The notes under the pieces: generated by a model
What the model was told of the DNA's origin: nothing
Seen by the model: the letters and a program-made list of their open reading frames with translations, nothing else
The model's database searches: none
Origin: Butyrivibrio proteoclasticus B316
Lineage (GTDB): Bacteria > Bacillota > Clostridia > Lachnospirales > Lachnospiraceae
Length of the DNA stretch: 64,000 nucleotides
Assembly: GCF_000145035.1 (NCBI RefSeq)
Contig: NC_014387.1
Location: forward strand, 1,248,276-1,312,275
Reading direction: 5' to 3'
Part shown: one piece after another, positions 1-7,670 of the stretch
How the letters are laid out: every line of letters starts with the position of its first letter
Numbering within the stretch: the first letter of the stretch is position 1
Position numbers and translations under genes: made by a program

Positions 1-384
1 TGGCGGCAGATAGTTCTTTTGGTGGAGATCGTTATGCTTGTAATTGTTGGCTTTTTGCCTGCTTCCTGTAGCATGATAGCAAATATGCTTGTATCTTTTG
101 CATGCGCCATGCAGGTTCAGACCTTTAGAAAAGTTCACGGATACGGCTATGCCAGCACCATGTGTATAGGAAATCTTAGAAGCGGGACAGAGAGCCTTTC
201 ACAGTTCATCAGGACCGGGGAAAAGAAATCCCTTTATAAATCTCTTCATTTCTTTGGGATCATCATTATATTTGCCATAGGAGCCGGGATAGGCGGAGTA
301 TTATCGGGTAAACTCGGGATCACTACGATATGGATATCACCACTGATACTTGTTTTAGTGACTTTGATGATGATAAGAGAATGA
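1..384 (+). CDS. YoaK/DUF1275 family membrane protein, C-terminal part
   Basis: The reading frame is open from base 1 and ends at TGA 382-384, so the gene begins outside the window. The visible 127 residues are hydrophobic, with about three or four membrane segments and a central loop containing FRKVHGYGYASTMCIGNLRSG. A loop of that kind (TxxxxGNLrs) between helices is typical of the YoaK/DUF1275 family of uncharacterised inner-membrane proteins. No substrate can be inferred. An in-frame TTG at 19 is not credible as a start because the same frame stays open upstream of it. Confidence 0.7.
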   Translation, partial: WRQIVLLVEIVMLVIVGFLPASCSMIANMLVSFACAMQVQTFRKVHGYGYASTMCIGNLRSGTESLSQFIRTGEKKSLYKSLHFFGIIIIFAIGAGIGGVLSGKLGITTIWISPLILVLVTLMMIRE

Positions 385-507
385 GCGTAAGACTTTTATA
401 AATCTGAAATCTGGTATTAATAAAATAAACTAAACTGAATATTTTTATAATACCAAATGATGGGTATATTCTTTAACATGACAAAGCGTTAAAGGAGAAG
501 ACACATC

Positions 508-1338
508 ATGAAGGTAGCAGCAATTAACGATCTTTCCGGATTTGGTAAGTGTTCATTAGTGGCGGATATGACTGTTCTGGCAGCTATGGGGATACAATGT
601 TGTCCAATACCCACAGCGGTATTAAGTGCGCAGACAGGATATCCGTCATATTTTTTTAAAGATCTTACAGGAATAATTCCTGAGTATCAGACAAAATGGC
701 ATGAACAGGGAGAAAAATTTGACGGCATAATAACCGGCTTTATGATGAGCAGCAAACAAGCGGGAAACAGCCTTGAATTTATCAGAGAGTTTAAGTCATC
801 AGAGACTAAAGTACTGGTTGATCCGGTTATGGGAGATGACGGTAAGACTTATAGGAATTATTCAAATGAGCTTTTGGAAATCATAAGAGAAATGGTAAAA
901 GAGGCAGATATAATAACTCCCAATTTAACTGAACTGGTCCTTCTTGCAGGTGAAAACCCTGACAGGATAATGGGACTAAAAGGAGATGACTTGATAGAGG
1001 AAATATACAGACTCTCGATGCTTACAGGAGGAGATAAGGGCAAGACAGTGGCTGTTACAGGTATTCCTCTTTTAAAAGACGGAGTTGTGGGGAATTTCAT
1101 TCTCGAGAAGGGGGAGAGAAAGGTTGTTACATCAGAAAGTAACGGAGTCCACTACTCAGGAACGGGAGATTTGTTCGCAGCGGTATTTCTTGGAGAAATA
1201 CTAAGAGGAGGAAGTGCTTATGATGCTGCGGAAATAGCGAGTGATTTCATTCGCACTTCGGTAAATGACACACCTGATGATATGCCGCCTCGTGCAGGAG
1301 TTGAGTATGAGAAGAATCTGAAAATGCTGATAAGATGA
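508..1338 (+). CDS. pdxY: Pyridoxal/pyridoxamine kinase (PdxY/PdxK type, ribokinase fold)
   Basis: This 276-residue protein matches the usual length of ribokinase-fold vitamin B6 kinases, which phosphorylate pyridoxal, pyridoxine or pyridoxamine with ATP. It opens with an AAINDLSGFGKCSL substrate strand. It carries a VLVDPVMGDDGK phosphate segment near residue 105, an ITPNLTE motif near 136, and the anion-hole/catalytic GTGD near residue 218, preceded by HYS. The start at 508 has an AAAGGAGA ribosome binding site nine bases upstream. The next two genes (ECF S component and radical SAM) follow on the same strand, so a B6 salvage/uptake unit is plausible. PdxY versus PdxK cannot be settled by eye. 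Confidence 0.85.
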   Translation: MKVAAINDLSGFGKCSLVADMTVLAAMGIQCCPIPTAVLSAQTGYPSYFFKDLTGIIPEYQTKWHEQGEKFDGIITGFMMSSKQAGNSLEFIREFKSSETKVLVDPVMGDDGKTYRNYSNELLEIIREMVKEADIITPNLTELVLLAGENPDRIMGLKGDDLIEEIYRLSMLTGGDKGKTVAVTGIPLLKDGVVGNFILEKGERKVVTSESNGVHYSGTGDLFAAVFLGEILRGGSAYDAAEIASDFIRTSVNDTPDDMPPRAGVEYEKNLKMLIR

Positions 1339-1339
1339 G

Positions 1340-1373
1340 GATCAGCTATAAATGATCAGCTATAAATGATCAG
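1340..1373 (+). repeat. 14-bp tandem repeat, about 2.4 copies
   Basis: The unit GATCAGCTATAAAT occurs at 1340-1353 and 1354-1367, followed by a third partial GATCAG. It lies directly after the pdxY stop codon and before the next gene. It is probably a replication-slippage repeat; no regulatory role is evident. Confidence 0.75.
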
Positions 1374-1430
1374 ATAAGGGTAAAAATAAAGTATTTGAAA
1401 AAAGAAATATGAGAAAGTGGGGAAGACATA

Positions 1431-1943
1431 ATGGAAAGAAAAAACAGCAGAATCTACAACATGGCGCTTTGCGGAGTATTTGCAGCACTCATTACAGTTT
1501 TTACCGCCTATATAGGACATGTTCCTGTAGGTGTAAATGGCGGTTATGTTCATTTTGGCGACGGACTGATTTACCTTGCTGCCGCGATACTTCCAATGCC
1601 ATATGCAATGCTGGCTGGCGCCATAGGAGGAGGGATTGCAGATCTTCTGACAGCACCTGCCTGGGCTATAGCAACTGTGATGATCAAGATGCTCATAGTC
1701 ATTCCGTTTTCAAACAAGGGAAATAAAATAGTCAGTAAGCGAAATATTGTGGCACCTGTTATTTCATACTTTATTTCGGCTACAGGTTACTTCCTTGCCG
1801 AGGCATTATTATTTGGAACAAAGACAGCTATTCTTACAAGCTTTTCCGGGAGTCTTGTACAATCATCAGGCAGTATGATCTTTTTCCTGATGCTTGGAGT
1901 AACTTTGGACAGAGTTGGTTTTAAGGCTAAAATGGGGGCATGA
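1431..1943 (+). CDS. ECF transporter S component-like membrane protein (TIGR04002-like)
   Basis: The protein has 170 residues with five or six predicted helices. The N-terminal helix ends in a short polar stretch followed by GHVPVGVNGGYVHFGDGLIYLAAAI, the typical layout of ECF-transporter substrate-binding (S) components. These dock on a shared EcfA/A'/T module that is not in this window. The start has a GTGGGGAAG-type ribosome binding site. The position right after a B6 kinase suggests a pyridoxine-type vitamer as substrate, but that is inference from context only. The radical SAM gene begins two bases after its stop, so the two are translationally linked. Confidence 0.65.
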   Translation: MERKNSRIYNMALCGVFAALITVFTAYIGHVPVGVNGGYVHFGDGLIYLAAAILPMPYAMLAGAIGGGIADLLTAPAWAIATVMIKMLIVIPFSNKGNKIVSKRNIVAPVISYFISATGYFLAEALLFGTKTAILTSFSGSLVQSSGSMIFFLMLGVTLDRVGFKAKMGA

Positions 1944-1944
1944 A

Positions 1945-2541
1945 ATGGCAGATATAATTTATACATACAAAGACAGCGTATATGCAAATATTACTAATAA
2001 GTGCAATTGCAGATGTACCTTCTGTATTCGTTTTGTAAAAGACGGAGTAGGAGATGCCACGACTCTATGGCATCAGGTTAACCCGACTCTTAGAGAAGTA
2101 CTTGATGCGATTAAAAACTTTGATTTTTCAGGCTACAAAGAGCTTGTTTTCTGCGGCTATGGAGAGCCTACGTGTCAGCTTGATATTCTTTTAGAGGCTG
2201 CTGCTTATGCAAAGAAGGAAAAAGGACTTAAAATAAGGCTCAATACAAATGGGCAGGGCTCTGTAGAAAATGGCAGAGACATAGTTCCTGAACTTGCAGG
2301 GGTGATAGATAGCGTCTCCGTAAGTCTTAATGCTCCTTCCCAAAAAGAGTATGAAGAGGTAACAAGACCTCAGCATGACAACGCCTTTGAAAGTATGATC
2401 AAGTTTACAAAAAGGTGCAGAGAAGAAATTGGAGACGTCAGATGGTCAATTGTTGATGTCCTTCCACAAGAAGAAAAGGACAGGTGCATAGCCCTGTCCA
2501 ATAAATACGATATTCCTCTTAGGATAAGAAAGAAAACTTAA
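1945..2541 (+). CDS. Small radical SAM protein (TatD-associated type)
   Basis: The protein has 198 residues. A canonical radical SAM cluster motif CNCRCTFC (CxxxCxxC) sits near residue 20, followed by the SAM-binding segment FCGYGEPT and the strand RLNTNGQG. It is short compared with most radical SAM enzymes and lacks any C-terminal auxiliary-cluster domain, like the TatD-associated radical SAM group. ATG 1945 is preferred over an in-frame upstream start at 1915, which lies inside the previous gene. The stop shares four bases with the stop of convergent lrgB. The reaction is unknown; coupling to the upstream transporter gene is inference. Confidence 0.75.
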   Translation: MADIIYTYKDSVYANITNKCNCRCTFCIRFVKDGVGDATTLWHQVNPTLREVLDAIKNFDFSGYKELVFCGYGEPTCQLDILLEAAAYAKKEKGLKIRLNTNGQGSVENGRDIVPELAGVIDSVSVSLNAPSQKEYEEVTRPQHDNAFESMIKFTKRCREEIGDVRWSIVDVLPQEEKDRCIALSNKYDIPLRIRKKT

Positions 2542-3233
2542 ATCAGTCCTGCGAACGCAGTTGCAAGTATTACAGTGAGAATTCCGGCAACTGCAATTGA
2601 AAGAGAACTCATGGCTCCTTCTATTTCTCCGATTTCCATGGCCTTGGCAGTGCCAATAGCGTGTGCTGCTGTTCCAAGAGCAAGACCCTTGGATATAGGC
2701 TCATGGATTCGGAATATCTTACAGATAAATTCACCTAGTATATTTCCCAGAACACCGGTAATTACTATGACGGCAACTGTGATAGTCACATATCCGCCAA
2801 GTTCCTCAGATACGCCCATTCCGATAGCTGTAGTGATGGACTTGGGAAGCAAAGTTACGTAGCTTTCATGAGAAAGCCCCATGAGCTTGGATAAGACAAA
2901 TACGGTTACAAGGCTCGTCAGAACGCCTGATAATATGCCGAGCATTACTGCCTTGGCATTATTCTTGAGCAGTTCCCATTCTTCATATAAAGGAATGGCA
3001 AGGCAGACTGTGGCTGGCGTCAGGAGCCAGCTAAGGTACTTGGCACCTTCGCTATATGTGTCGTAGTCAACACCGCAGGCAAACAGGAAAAGAATTGTTG
3101 CGATGATGGATATGAGAAGAGGATTCAAAAATCCGAATCCAAATTTCTTTTTAAGGTATGTACCAAGACTATATGATAAAAGGCTTATTGTAACTCCGGC
3201 ATAAGCGCTGTTTTGCATAAATTCACTCATCAC
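2538..3233 (-). CDS. lrgB: LrgB/CidB family membrane protein
   Basis: The protein has 231 residues with several hydrophobic helices. The conserved LrgB core LPKSITTAIGMGVSEELGG lies in the middle, and a GTAHAIGTAKAMEIGE-type segment near the C-terminus matches the family. LrgB works with LrgA, thought to modulate murein hydrolase export, cell lysis or small organic acid transport. Its start overlaps the lrgA stop by four bases, so the two are co-transcribed and probably translationally coupled. The 3' end touches the convergent radical SAM gene, with no room for a separate terminator. Confidence 0.88.
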   Translation of the reverse strand: MMSEFMQNSAYAGVTISLLSYSLGTYLKKKFGFGFLNPLLISIIATILFLFACGVDYDTYSEGAKYLSWLLTPATVCLAIPLYEEWELLKNNAKAVMLGILSGVLTSLVTVFVLSKLMGLSHESYVTLLPKSITTAIGMGVSEELGGYVTITVAVIVITGVLGNILGEFICKIFRIHEPISKGLALGTAAHAIGTAKAMEIGEIEGAMSSLSIAVAGILTVILATAFAGLI

Positions 3234-3607
3234 GCTGCCTCCTTGTACTCATTGGTAGTCTTCTTACTCTTTCTGATTATTACCTGAGAAACAAGGCCGG
3301 TTGCAGCCATAACAGTGAATATTGTGATAACTGTAATTACTGATACAGGGAGAAGCACGCTCTGCAGAACACTCCAGGATGACATAAGTCCTACACCTGC
3401 CGGAATGAACATGACCGGCATGATCTCTATCAGGAATTTCCCTGCATCTTTTACCTGTTCAAGCTTGATAACTCCTGTAAGAAGAAAGACGAACATGAAA
3501 ACCATTCCGTAAATACTTGCAGGAATTGGTAGCGGAAGATATGCCTTACAGATTTCTCCCATAAGAGAAACAGCAAGAATAATTAAAAACTGCTTTAAAA
3601 ACTTCAT
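3230..3607 (-). CDS. lrgA: LrgA/CidA holin-like protein
   Basis: This is a 125-residue protein with four predicted helices and the usual family motif LPLPIPASIYGMVFMFVFLL near residue 24, followed by FLIEIMPVMFIPAGVGLM. LrgA/CidA proteins are holin-like partners of LrgB. The gene is first in a two-gene minus-strand operon. No LytSR-type two-component system is adjacent, so its regulation is not visible here. Confidence 0.88.
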   Translation of the reverse strand: MKFLKQFLIILAVSLMGEICKAYLPLPIPASIYGMVFMFVFLLTGVIKLEQVKDAGKFLIEIMPVMFIPAGVGLMSSWSVLQSVLLPVSVITVITIFTVMAATGLVSQVIIRKSKKTTNEYKEAA

Positions 3608-3693
3608 TTATAAACACCTCATTATATAAAAAATCCTTACACATTATACTCGTTGTGAAAAAAGAAGCAAGTCGATAAATGGTTTCTAACTTT

Positions 3694-3707
3694 TGATATC
3701 GATATCA
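3694..3707. promoter_or_regulatory. Perfect 14-bp palindrome, candidate LacI-type operator for the GH31 gene
   Basis: TGATATCGATATCA is a perfect palindrome with a central CG, as is common in LacI/GalR-family operators. It lies 62 bases before the GH31 start and just upstream of a TATTAT (-10-like) hexamer at 3711. No LacI-family gene is in the window, so the call rests on symmetry and position. Confidence 0.35.
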
Positions 3708-3769
3708 TGGTATTATTGATGTGTTGGCTTTTTTACAAATAATAAACATACATATCGAGGCATAAGAAA

Positions 3770-6028
3770 ATGGTTAACATTAGTGAGGGTAACATCTTTT
3801 ATCCTGTTGGCAAGGGCATGCTGAGGCTGATGCTCATGCAGGGAGGTATTGTCAGAACATCTTTTTCACAGGATGGAGTATTTGATCCAAGGCAGGGGGA
3901 GGATATAAATACGCTTCCGCCGGAGAAAAACTGTGAAGTCATTCAGGGGCAAAATGAAATAGTGATAAGAACCCCGGATATTCAAATTAAGATTAATGAA
4001 GAGACGGCAGCTGTTTCATATATGGACATAAATGGCAGATCTCTTTTAACTGAAAGGGCAGTTTGTCCAAGGCAGCTTGAACAGATAAGTCTTTATAGAG
4101 TTTCTGATAACAAAAGCGCTATAGTTGAAGAAATTGCTACAGCTGACGGGATCAAGAAGAAAATAAAAGCTGCTGATAAGGAAGAGTACGGCTCTGCTTA
4201 TAAGACCAGGACCTATTTTGAGTTTGCAGAAGATGAGATGCTCCTTGGCTTTGGACAGGGAGAAAATGGCGAATGGAATCTTCGCGGCAGTACCTATTAT
4301 ATTCATCAGGCTAATCGTAAGATAGCAATCCCCATGGTCGTATCGACAAACAAGTATGGAATTTTGCTTAGCACCAAGTCACCGGCTCTTTTTTCCGAAA
4401 AAAATGGAGTATCTTTTGTTCAGACTGAGGCGGACTATTATCTGGATTATTACTTTATTCCGGGCACAGTCACAACCGATGTTATAAAAGGCTTCAGAAA
4501 GCTCACAGGCAGAGCTTCCATGCTTCCTAAATGGGCTTATGGATATATTCAGTCCAAAGAGAGGTACAAAACTCAGGAAGAAATGTTGGAGGTCGCCAAA
4601 GAGTTTAGAAGAAGGAAAATAGGGATTGACTGCCTTGTTCTTGACTGGCTTAGCTGGGAAGATGGCAAATGGGGACAGAAAAGCTTTGATAAGAGCAGGT
4701 TCCCTACGCCCAAAGAGATGACTGATGAGCTTCACCGGATGGGAATCCATTTCATGATGTCCATTTGGCCGAATATGAGTCCAAATACTGAAGATAATGC
4801 AGAATTTAAGGCATTAAATCTTTTACTTCCGGGAACTGATATTTATAATGCCTTTGATGAGAAGGCGAGAAATCTGTATTTTTCACAGGTTGAAAGAAAT
4901 CTGCTCCCTTCAGAAGTTGATGCCTTTTGGTGCGACTCAAGTGAACCTATTACGCCTGAGTGGGAGCATCATATAGAGCCTGAGGATGGAGAAAAATACT
5001 GCGAATTTAAAACAGATGCGGGAAATATCATGCCACTTGAAATGGCTAATTCCTATGGGCTATATCATGCTATGACAATATGGGACGGCCTTAGGAGGAT
5101 CAGGCCTGATAAAAGAGTGGTCAACCTGACCAGAAGCGGCTGGGCCGGAAGCCAGAAATACGGAACAATACTTTGGTCCGGAGATGTCTCTGCAAGTTGG
5201 GATTGCCTTAGAAAGCAGGTAAGAGCAGGTCTTCAGATGGCAGCAAGTGGAATGCCTTACTGGACACTTGATGCAGGAGCATTCTTCGTTAAAAGAGGAT
5301 TTCAGTGGTACTGGAATGGTGACTACGATGGAATCAACGAAGACTACAAAAAGCTCTACACAAGGTGGCTTGAATTTGCAGCTTTTTTGCCAATATTCAG
5401 ATCTCATGGAACTGATGTCAGCAGGGAGCCCTGGGCCTTTGGCGACGCCGGAGATAAATACTACGAGGCGATAGTAAGTGCAATTAAGGGCAGATACAGA
5501 CTCTTTCCGTATATTTATTCTGTGGGTGCTATGGCGTGCATCAGGGATGACATGATAATAAGACCGCTGTTTTTTGATTATCCTGAAGAAGAGAATATAT
5601 GCGAAATATCAGATCAGTATATGTTCGGGCCAAGCCTTATGGTCTGTCCTGTTCTGGATGAAGATGACAAGCTCAGTATATATCTGCCTGCCGGAAATGA
5701 CTGGTACGACTATTACACAGGAGATTTTTATGAAGGCGGAAGGACTATAGACTATAAATGTCCAATTGACAGAATTGCTGTTTTTGCCAAGGCCGGCAGT
5801 ATAATTCCTGTTACGGAGCCTTTAGACTCTACAGAATACTATAACGGACAGACAATCGGTGTCAGGGTATTTCCTGGAAAAGATGCCTATTTTGACCTCT
5901 ACGATGATGATGGCGAATCAAATGGATATGAAAGAGGTGAGTATAGTATCAGCAGGATTATCTGGGATGATAAAGCAGGCAAAATTATTTGTGATAACAA
6001 AAAATTGAACATCAAAAAATATGATTAA
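3770..6028 (+). CDS. Glycoside hydrolase family 31 (alpha-glucosidase/alpha-xylosidase type)
   Basis: This 752-residue protein has no signal peptide, so it is probably a cytoplasmic exo-glycosidase. The N-terminal beta-sandwich (to about residue 240) is followed by the catalytic barrel. The nucleophile motif is FWCDSSEP, with Asp389. The acid/base region is WSGDVSASW, with Asp472. FRSHGTD follows near residue 545, and a C-terminal beta domain includes YDDDGESNGYERG. The motifs match GH31 enzymes acting on alpha-linked glucose or xylose; substrate cannot be fixed. It stands alone with its own palindromic operator candidate and a downstream terminator, suggesting sugar-responsive single-gene control. 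Confidence 0.88.
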   Translation: MVNISEGNIFYPVGKGMLRLMLMQGGIVRTSFSQDGVFDPRQGEDINTLPPEKNCEVIQGQNEIVIRTPDIQIKINEETAAVSYMDINGRSLLTERAVCPRQLEQISLYRVSDNKSAIVEEIATADGIKKKIKAADKEEYGSAYKTRTYFEFAEDEMLLGFGQGENGEWNLRGSTYYIHQANRKIAIPMVVSTNKYGILLSTKSPALFSEKNGVSFVQTEADYYLDYYFIPGTVTTDVIKGFRKLTGRASMLPKWAYGYIQSKERYKTQEEMLEVAKEFRRRKIGIDCLVLDWLSWEDGKWGQKSFDKSRFPTPKEMTDELHRMGIHFMMSIWPNMSPNTEDNAEFKALNLLLPGTDIYNAFDEKARNLYFSQVERNLLPSEVDAFWCDSSEPITPEWEHHIEPEDGEKYCEFKTDAGNIMPLEMANSYGLYHAMTIWDGLRRIRPDKRVVNLTRSGWAGSQKYGTILWSGDVSASWDCLRKQVRAGLQMAASGMPYWTLDAGAFFVKRGFQWYWNGDYDGINEDYKKLYTRWLEFAAFLPIFRSHGTDVSREPWAFGDAGDKYYEAIVSAIKGRYRLFPYIYSVGAMACIRDDMIIRPLFFDYPEEENICEISDQYMFGPSLMVCPVLDEDDKLSIYLPAGNDWYDYYTGDFYEGGRTIDYKCPIDRIAVFAKAGSIIPVTEPLDSTEYYNGQTIGVRVFPGKDAYFDLYDDDGESNGYERGEYSISRIIWDDKAGKIICDNKKLNIKKYD

Positions 6029-6053
6029 CCTAGTGTCAAAAAAATATATTTGT

Positions 6054-6088
6054 GAGCGAATACTATATATAGTATTCGCTCTTTATAT
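6054..6088 (+). terminator. Rho-independent terminator after the GH31 gene
   Basis: A perfect 28-base palindrome at 6054-6081 has arms GAGCGAATACTATA and TATAGTATTCGCTC and is followed by a T-rich stretch. It lies 26 bases after the GH31 stop. Confidence 0.8.
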
Positions 6089-6259
6089 TTTCATAATAAT
6101 TGTTTTTGCTTTTTTAATGCTTTCTTAATCGTTTTCGTAAATGAAATTCCGTATACTATATATAGATATTTACCTTTTTTCATTTTGATTCGTATAAATA
6201 ATTGTGACGTTCCAAATTAAAAAAGATAAAAAGGTATTTGATCGAAGTTAGGAGGGCAT

Positions 6260-6745
6260 ATGAGAAAAGTAACTTGCATTAGAAGATTTAGTGAAATGAG
6301 TGTTGCGTTTATGGTGCTGGGGCTTACCGGTCTTATCTGGGGATCACTAATGTTGTATTCAGGAATAAGCTGCTATTTATATAATCTCTCTATTGGATTT
6401 GGAGCTACAAATCTTATAGTAAATGCAGTTATCAATGGATCAGTGATTTTGGTAAGCGGGATAGTACTTATGATACTGTGTCTCTTTTCATTATTCCCGA
6501 TCATCAGCAAATTTAAGGTTGATTTTATCTGGGGATTATCTTTATCATCACTTTTCTTTGCTGTAGTTGGAATTATCAGAAATCTCTTTATGAAATCAGA
6601 TGTATTCTCTGAACTGGTATCATTATTAACTGTTATTGTATGTGGGATTATTTTCTATATGGTGAATTACACCAAGAGACAGATGGATAAAAGAGCACTT
6701 AGAACAAGTGCGCAGCCGGACATGGCTCTTCGGAAGGTTGGATAA
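6260..6745 (+). CDS. Hypothetical four-helix membrane protein
   Basis: The protein has 161 residues with about four hydrophobic helices and a basic C-terminal tail (YTKRQMDKRALR). The ribosome binding site AGGAGG lies five bases before ATG 6260. I do not recognise the family. The stop is six bases from the stop of the convergent Fur-like gene, and the upstream leader is AT-rich without clear elements. Confidence 0.6.
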   Translation: MRKVTCIRRFSEMSVAFMVLGLTGLIWGSLMLYSGISCYLYNLSIGFGATNLIVNAVINGSVILVSGIVLMILCLFSLFPIISKFKVDFIWGLSLSSLFFAVVGIIRNLFMKSDVFSELVSLLTVIVCGIIFYMVNYTKRQMDKRALRTSAQPDMALRKVG

Positions 6746-6751
6746 GAGTAA

Positions 6752-6991
6752 TTACCTTCCCTGAAGAGCTATCATATCAACGTGTTTGAGAACACCGATA
6801 TCTTCTAAAAGCCTTATCATTCTATAAACAGTAGCAGAGCCTACTGTTTTATCCTTGGCAGAAACCTTGTGGTATATTTCCTTGCAGGAAGCTCCATCGC
6901 TGCTGAGGATGATGTCTATTATCAGCTTTCGCTGCTTGGTTATTCTAAATCCCTTATCTTTTAAAAGTGAAATCACGAATTCGTTACTCAT
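6752..6991 (-). CDS. Minimal Fur-like winged-helix regulator (DNA-binding domain only)
   Basis: The protein is 79 residues. It aligns by eye with the N-terminal winged helix of Fur/PerR/Zur regulators: LLKDKGFRITKQRKLIIDII, then the recognition helix VGSATVYRMIRLLEDIGVLK. It stops exactly where the dimerisation/metal-binding domain would begin, so the HxH/CxxC metal ligands are absent. Full-length Fur proteins have about 140 residues. The next gene on the opposite strand ends six bases away, so there is no hidden remainder. It faces an HMA-domain gene across a shared promoter bearing two matching operators, which argues it is functional and autoregulated. Confidence 0.75.
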   Translation of the reverse strand: MSNEFVISLLKDKGFRITKQRKLIIDIILSSDGASCKEIYHKVSAKDKTVGSATVYRMIRLLEDIGVLKHVDMIALQGR

Positions 6992-7019
6992 GATACCCCC
7001 GTCTGATGCGTATAGAATG

Positions 7020-7035
7020 GTTAGCTTTTGCTAAC
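7020..7035. promoter_or_regulatory. Operator candidate 1, GTTAGC-N4-GCTAAC
   Basis: GTTAGCTTTTGCTAAC is a perfect inverted repeat. It covers the expected transcription start just downstream of the minus-strand -10 box (7040-7045) of the Fur-like gene. A near copy lies exactly 41 bases away, about four helical turns. Confidence 0.6.
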
Positions 7036-7039
7036 GAAA

Positions 7040-7068
7040 ATTATAACGCATTATTATTCTGTTAGCAA
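7040..7068 (-). promoter_or_regulatory. SigA-type promoter of the Fur-like gene
   Basis: On the minus strand, -35 TTGCTA (7068-7063) and -10 TATAAT (7045-7040) are separated by 17 bases. The -35 box lies inside operator candidate 2, and operator candidate 1 is just downstream of the -10 box. Confidence 0.55.
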
Positions 7069-7076
7069 TAGGTAAC
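7061..7076. promoter_or_regulatory. Operator candidate 2, GTTAGC-N4-GGTAAC
   Basis: GTTAGCAATAGGTAAC matches operator candidate 1 in both half-sites except one base. It overlaps the -35 boxes of both divergent promoters, so one bound dimer could block both genes. Confidence 0.55.
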
Positions 7077-7091
7077 TTTCTGTGATATAAT
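7062..7091 (+). promoter_or_regulatory. SigA-type promoter of the HMA-protein gene
   Basis: -35 TTAGCA (7062-7067) and a perfect -10 TATAAT (7086-7091) have an 18-base spacer. The -35 box lies inside operator candidate 2. Confidence 0.5.
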
Positions 7092-7137
7092 TACGTGTCG
7101 AAAGGGTATATGAAGCCCATAAATAAGAGGAGCAATT

Positions 7138-7521
7138 ATGGATACTACAACAATTATTGCTGCAGTAGTATTACTGGCAGCATTGTCTTTACTTATTTTT
7201 ATGATGAGGAGAAAGCTTACTCATGGAAGTTCCTGCTGTGGAACGCATGAAGCTTCAGAGCGCAAGATCAAGGTTGCTGATAAGAAGATCAGCAATTACA
7301 GCTATCACTATGAAGTCAAAATAGGGCAGATGGTGTGCAGTAACTGTGCGACCAGAGTAGAGAATGCTTTTAACAAAAATGATGGCATCTATGCCAAGGT
7401 TGATCTGGAAAATAAGAGAGCTATAGTCCATGCCAAACGCGAACTTGGCAGAAATGATGTTGCACAGTTTATGAATGGACTTCCGTACGTTATTAAGGAT
7501 TTTAATGATATAAAACTGTGA
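7138..7521 (+). CDS. Membrane-anchored heavy-metal-associated (HMA) domain protein
   Basis: The 127-residue protein has one N-terminal transmembrane helix (residues 5-21), a short cysteine-containing linker (HGSSCCGTHE), then an HMA/ferredoxin-like fold. The metal-binding loop reads GQMVCSNCATRVENAF (CxxC), near residue 65. HMA domains bind soft metals such as Cu(I) or Zn(II). A single anchored copy with extra cysteines suggests a metallochaperone or sensor at the membrane. RBS AGAGGAG precedes the start. It is divergent from the minimal Fur-like regulator and shares operators with it, so metal-responsive control is a reasonable inference. Confidence 0.78.
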   Translation: MDTTTIIAAVVLLAALSLLIFMMRRKLTHGSSCCGTHEASERKIKVADKKISNYSYHYEVKIGQMVCSNCATRVENAFNKNDGIYAKVDLENKRAIVHAKRELGRNDVAQFMNGLPYVIKDFNDIKL

Positions 7522-7670
7522 TAAATAGTTCTTATCACAAACGATAAAATCAATCAAATATTCAATTCTGTACCCCGATGCTATGATATTACTATCAAAG
7601 CGTAAGCAAACATAAAGCAACAAAGGTAATTGTTATGTCTTGTAATGGTGGTAGTAAAGGGGAACAGAAA

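Noticed and set aside
412..455. TGGTATTA/TAATACCA inverted repeat upstream of pdxY
   Set aside because: The 28-base spacer and AT-rich arms make a chance match likely; no linked regulator.
858..1100. Minus-strand open frame opposite pdxY
   Set aside because: It has no ribosome binding site and lies wholly inside a well-supported gene; its composition is that of an antisense shadow.
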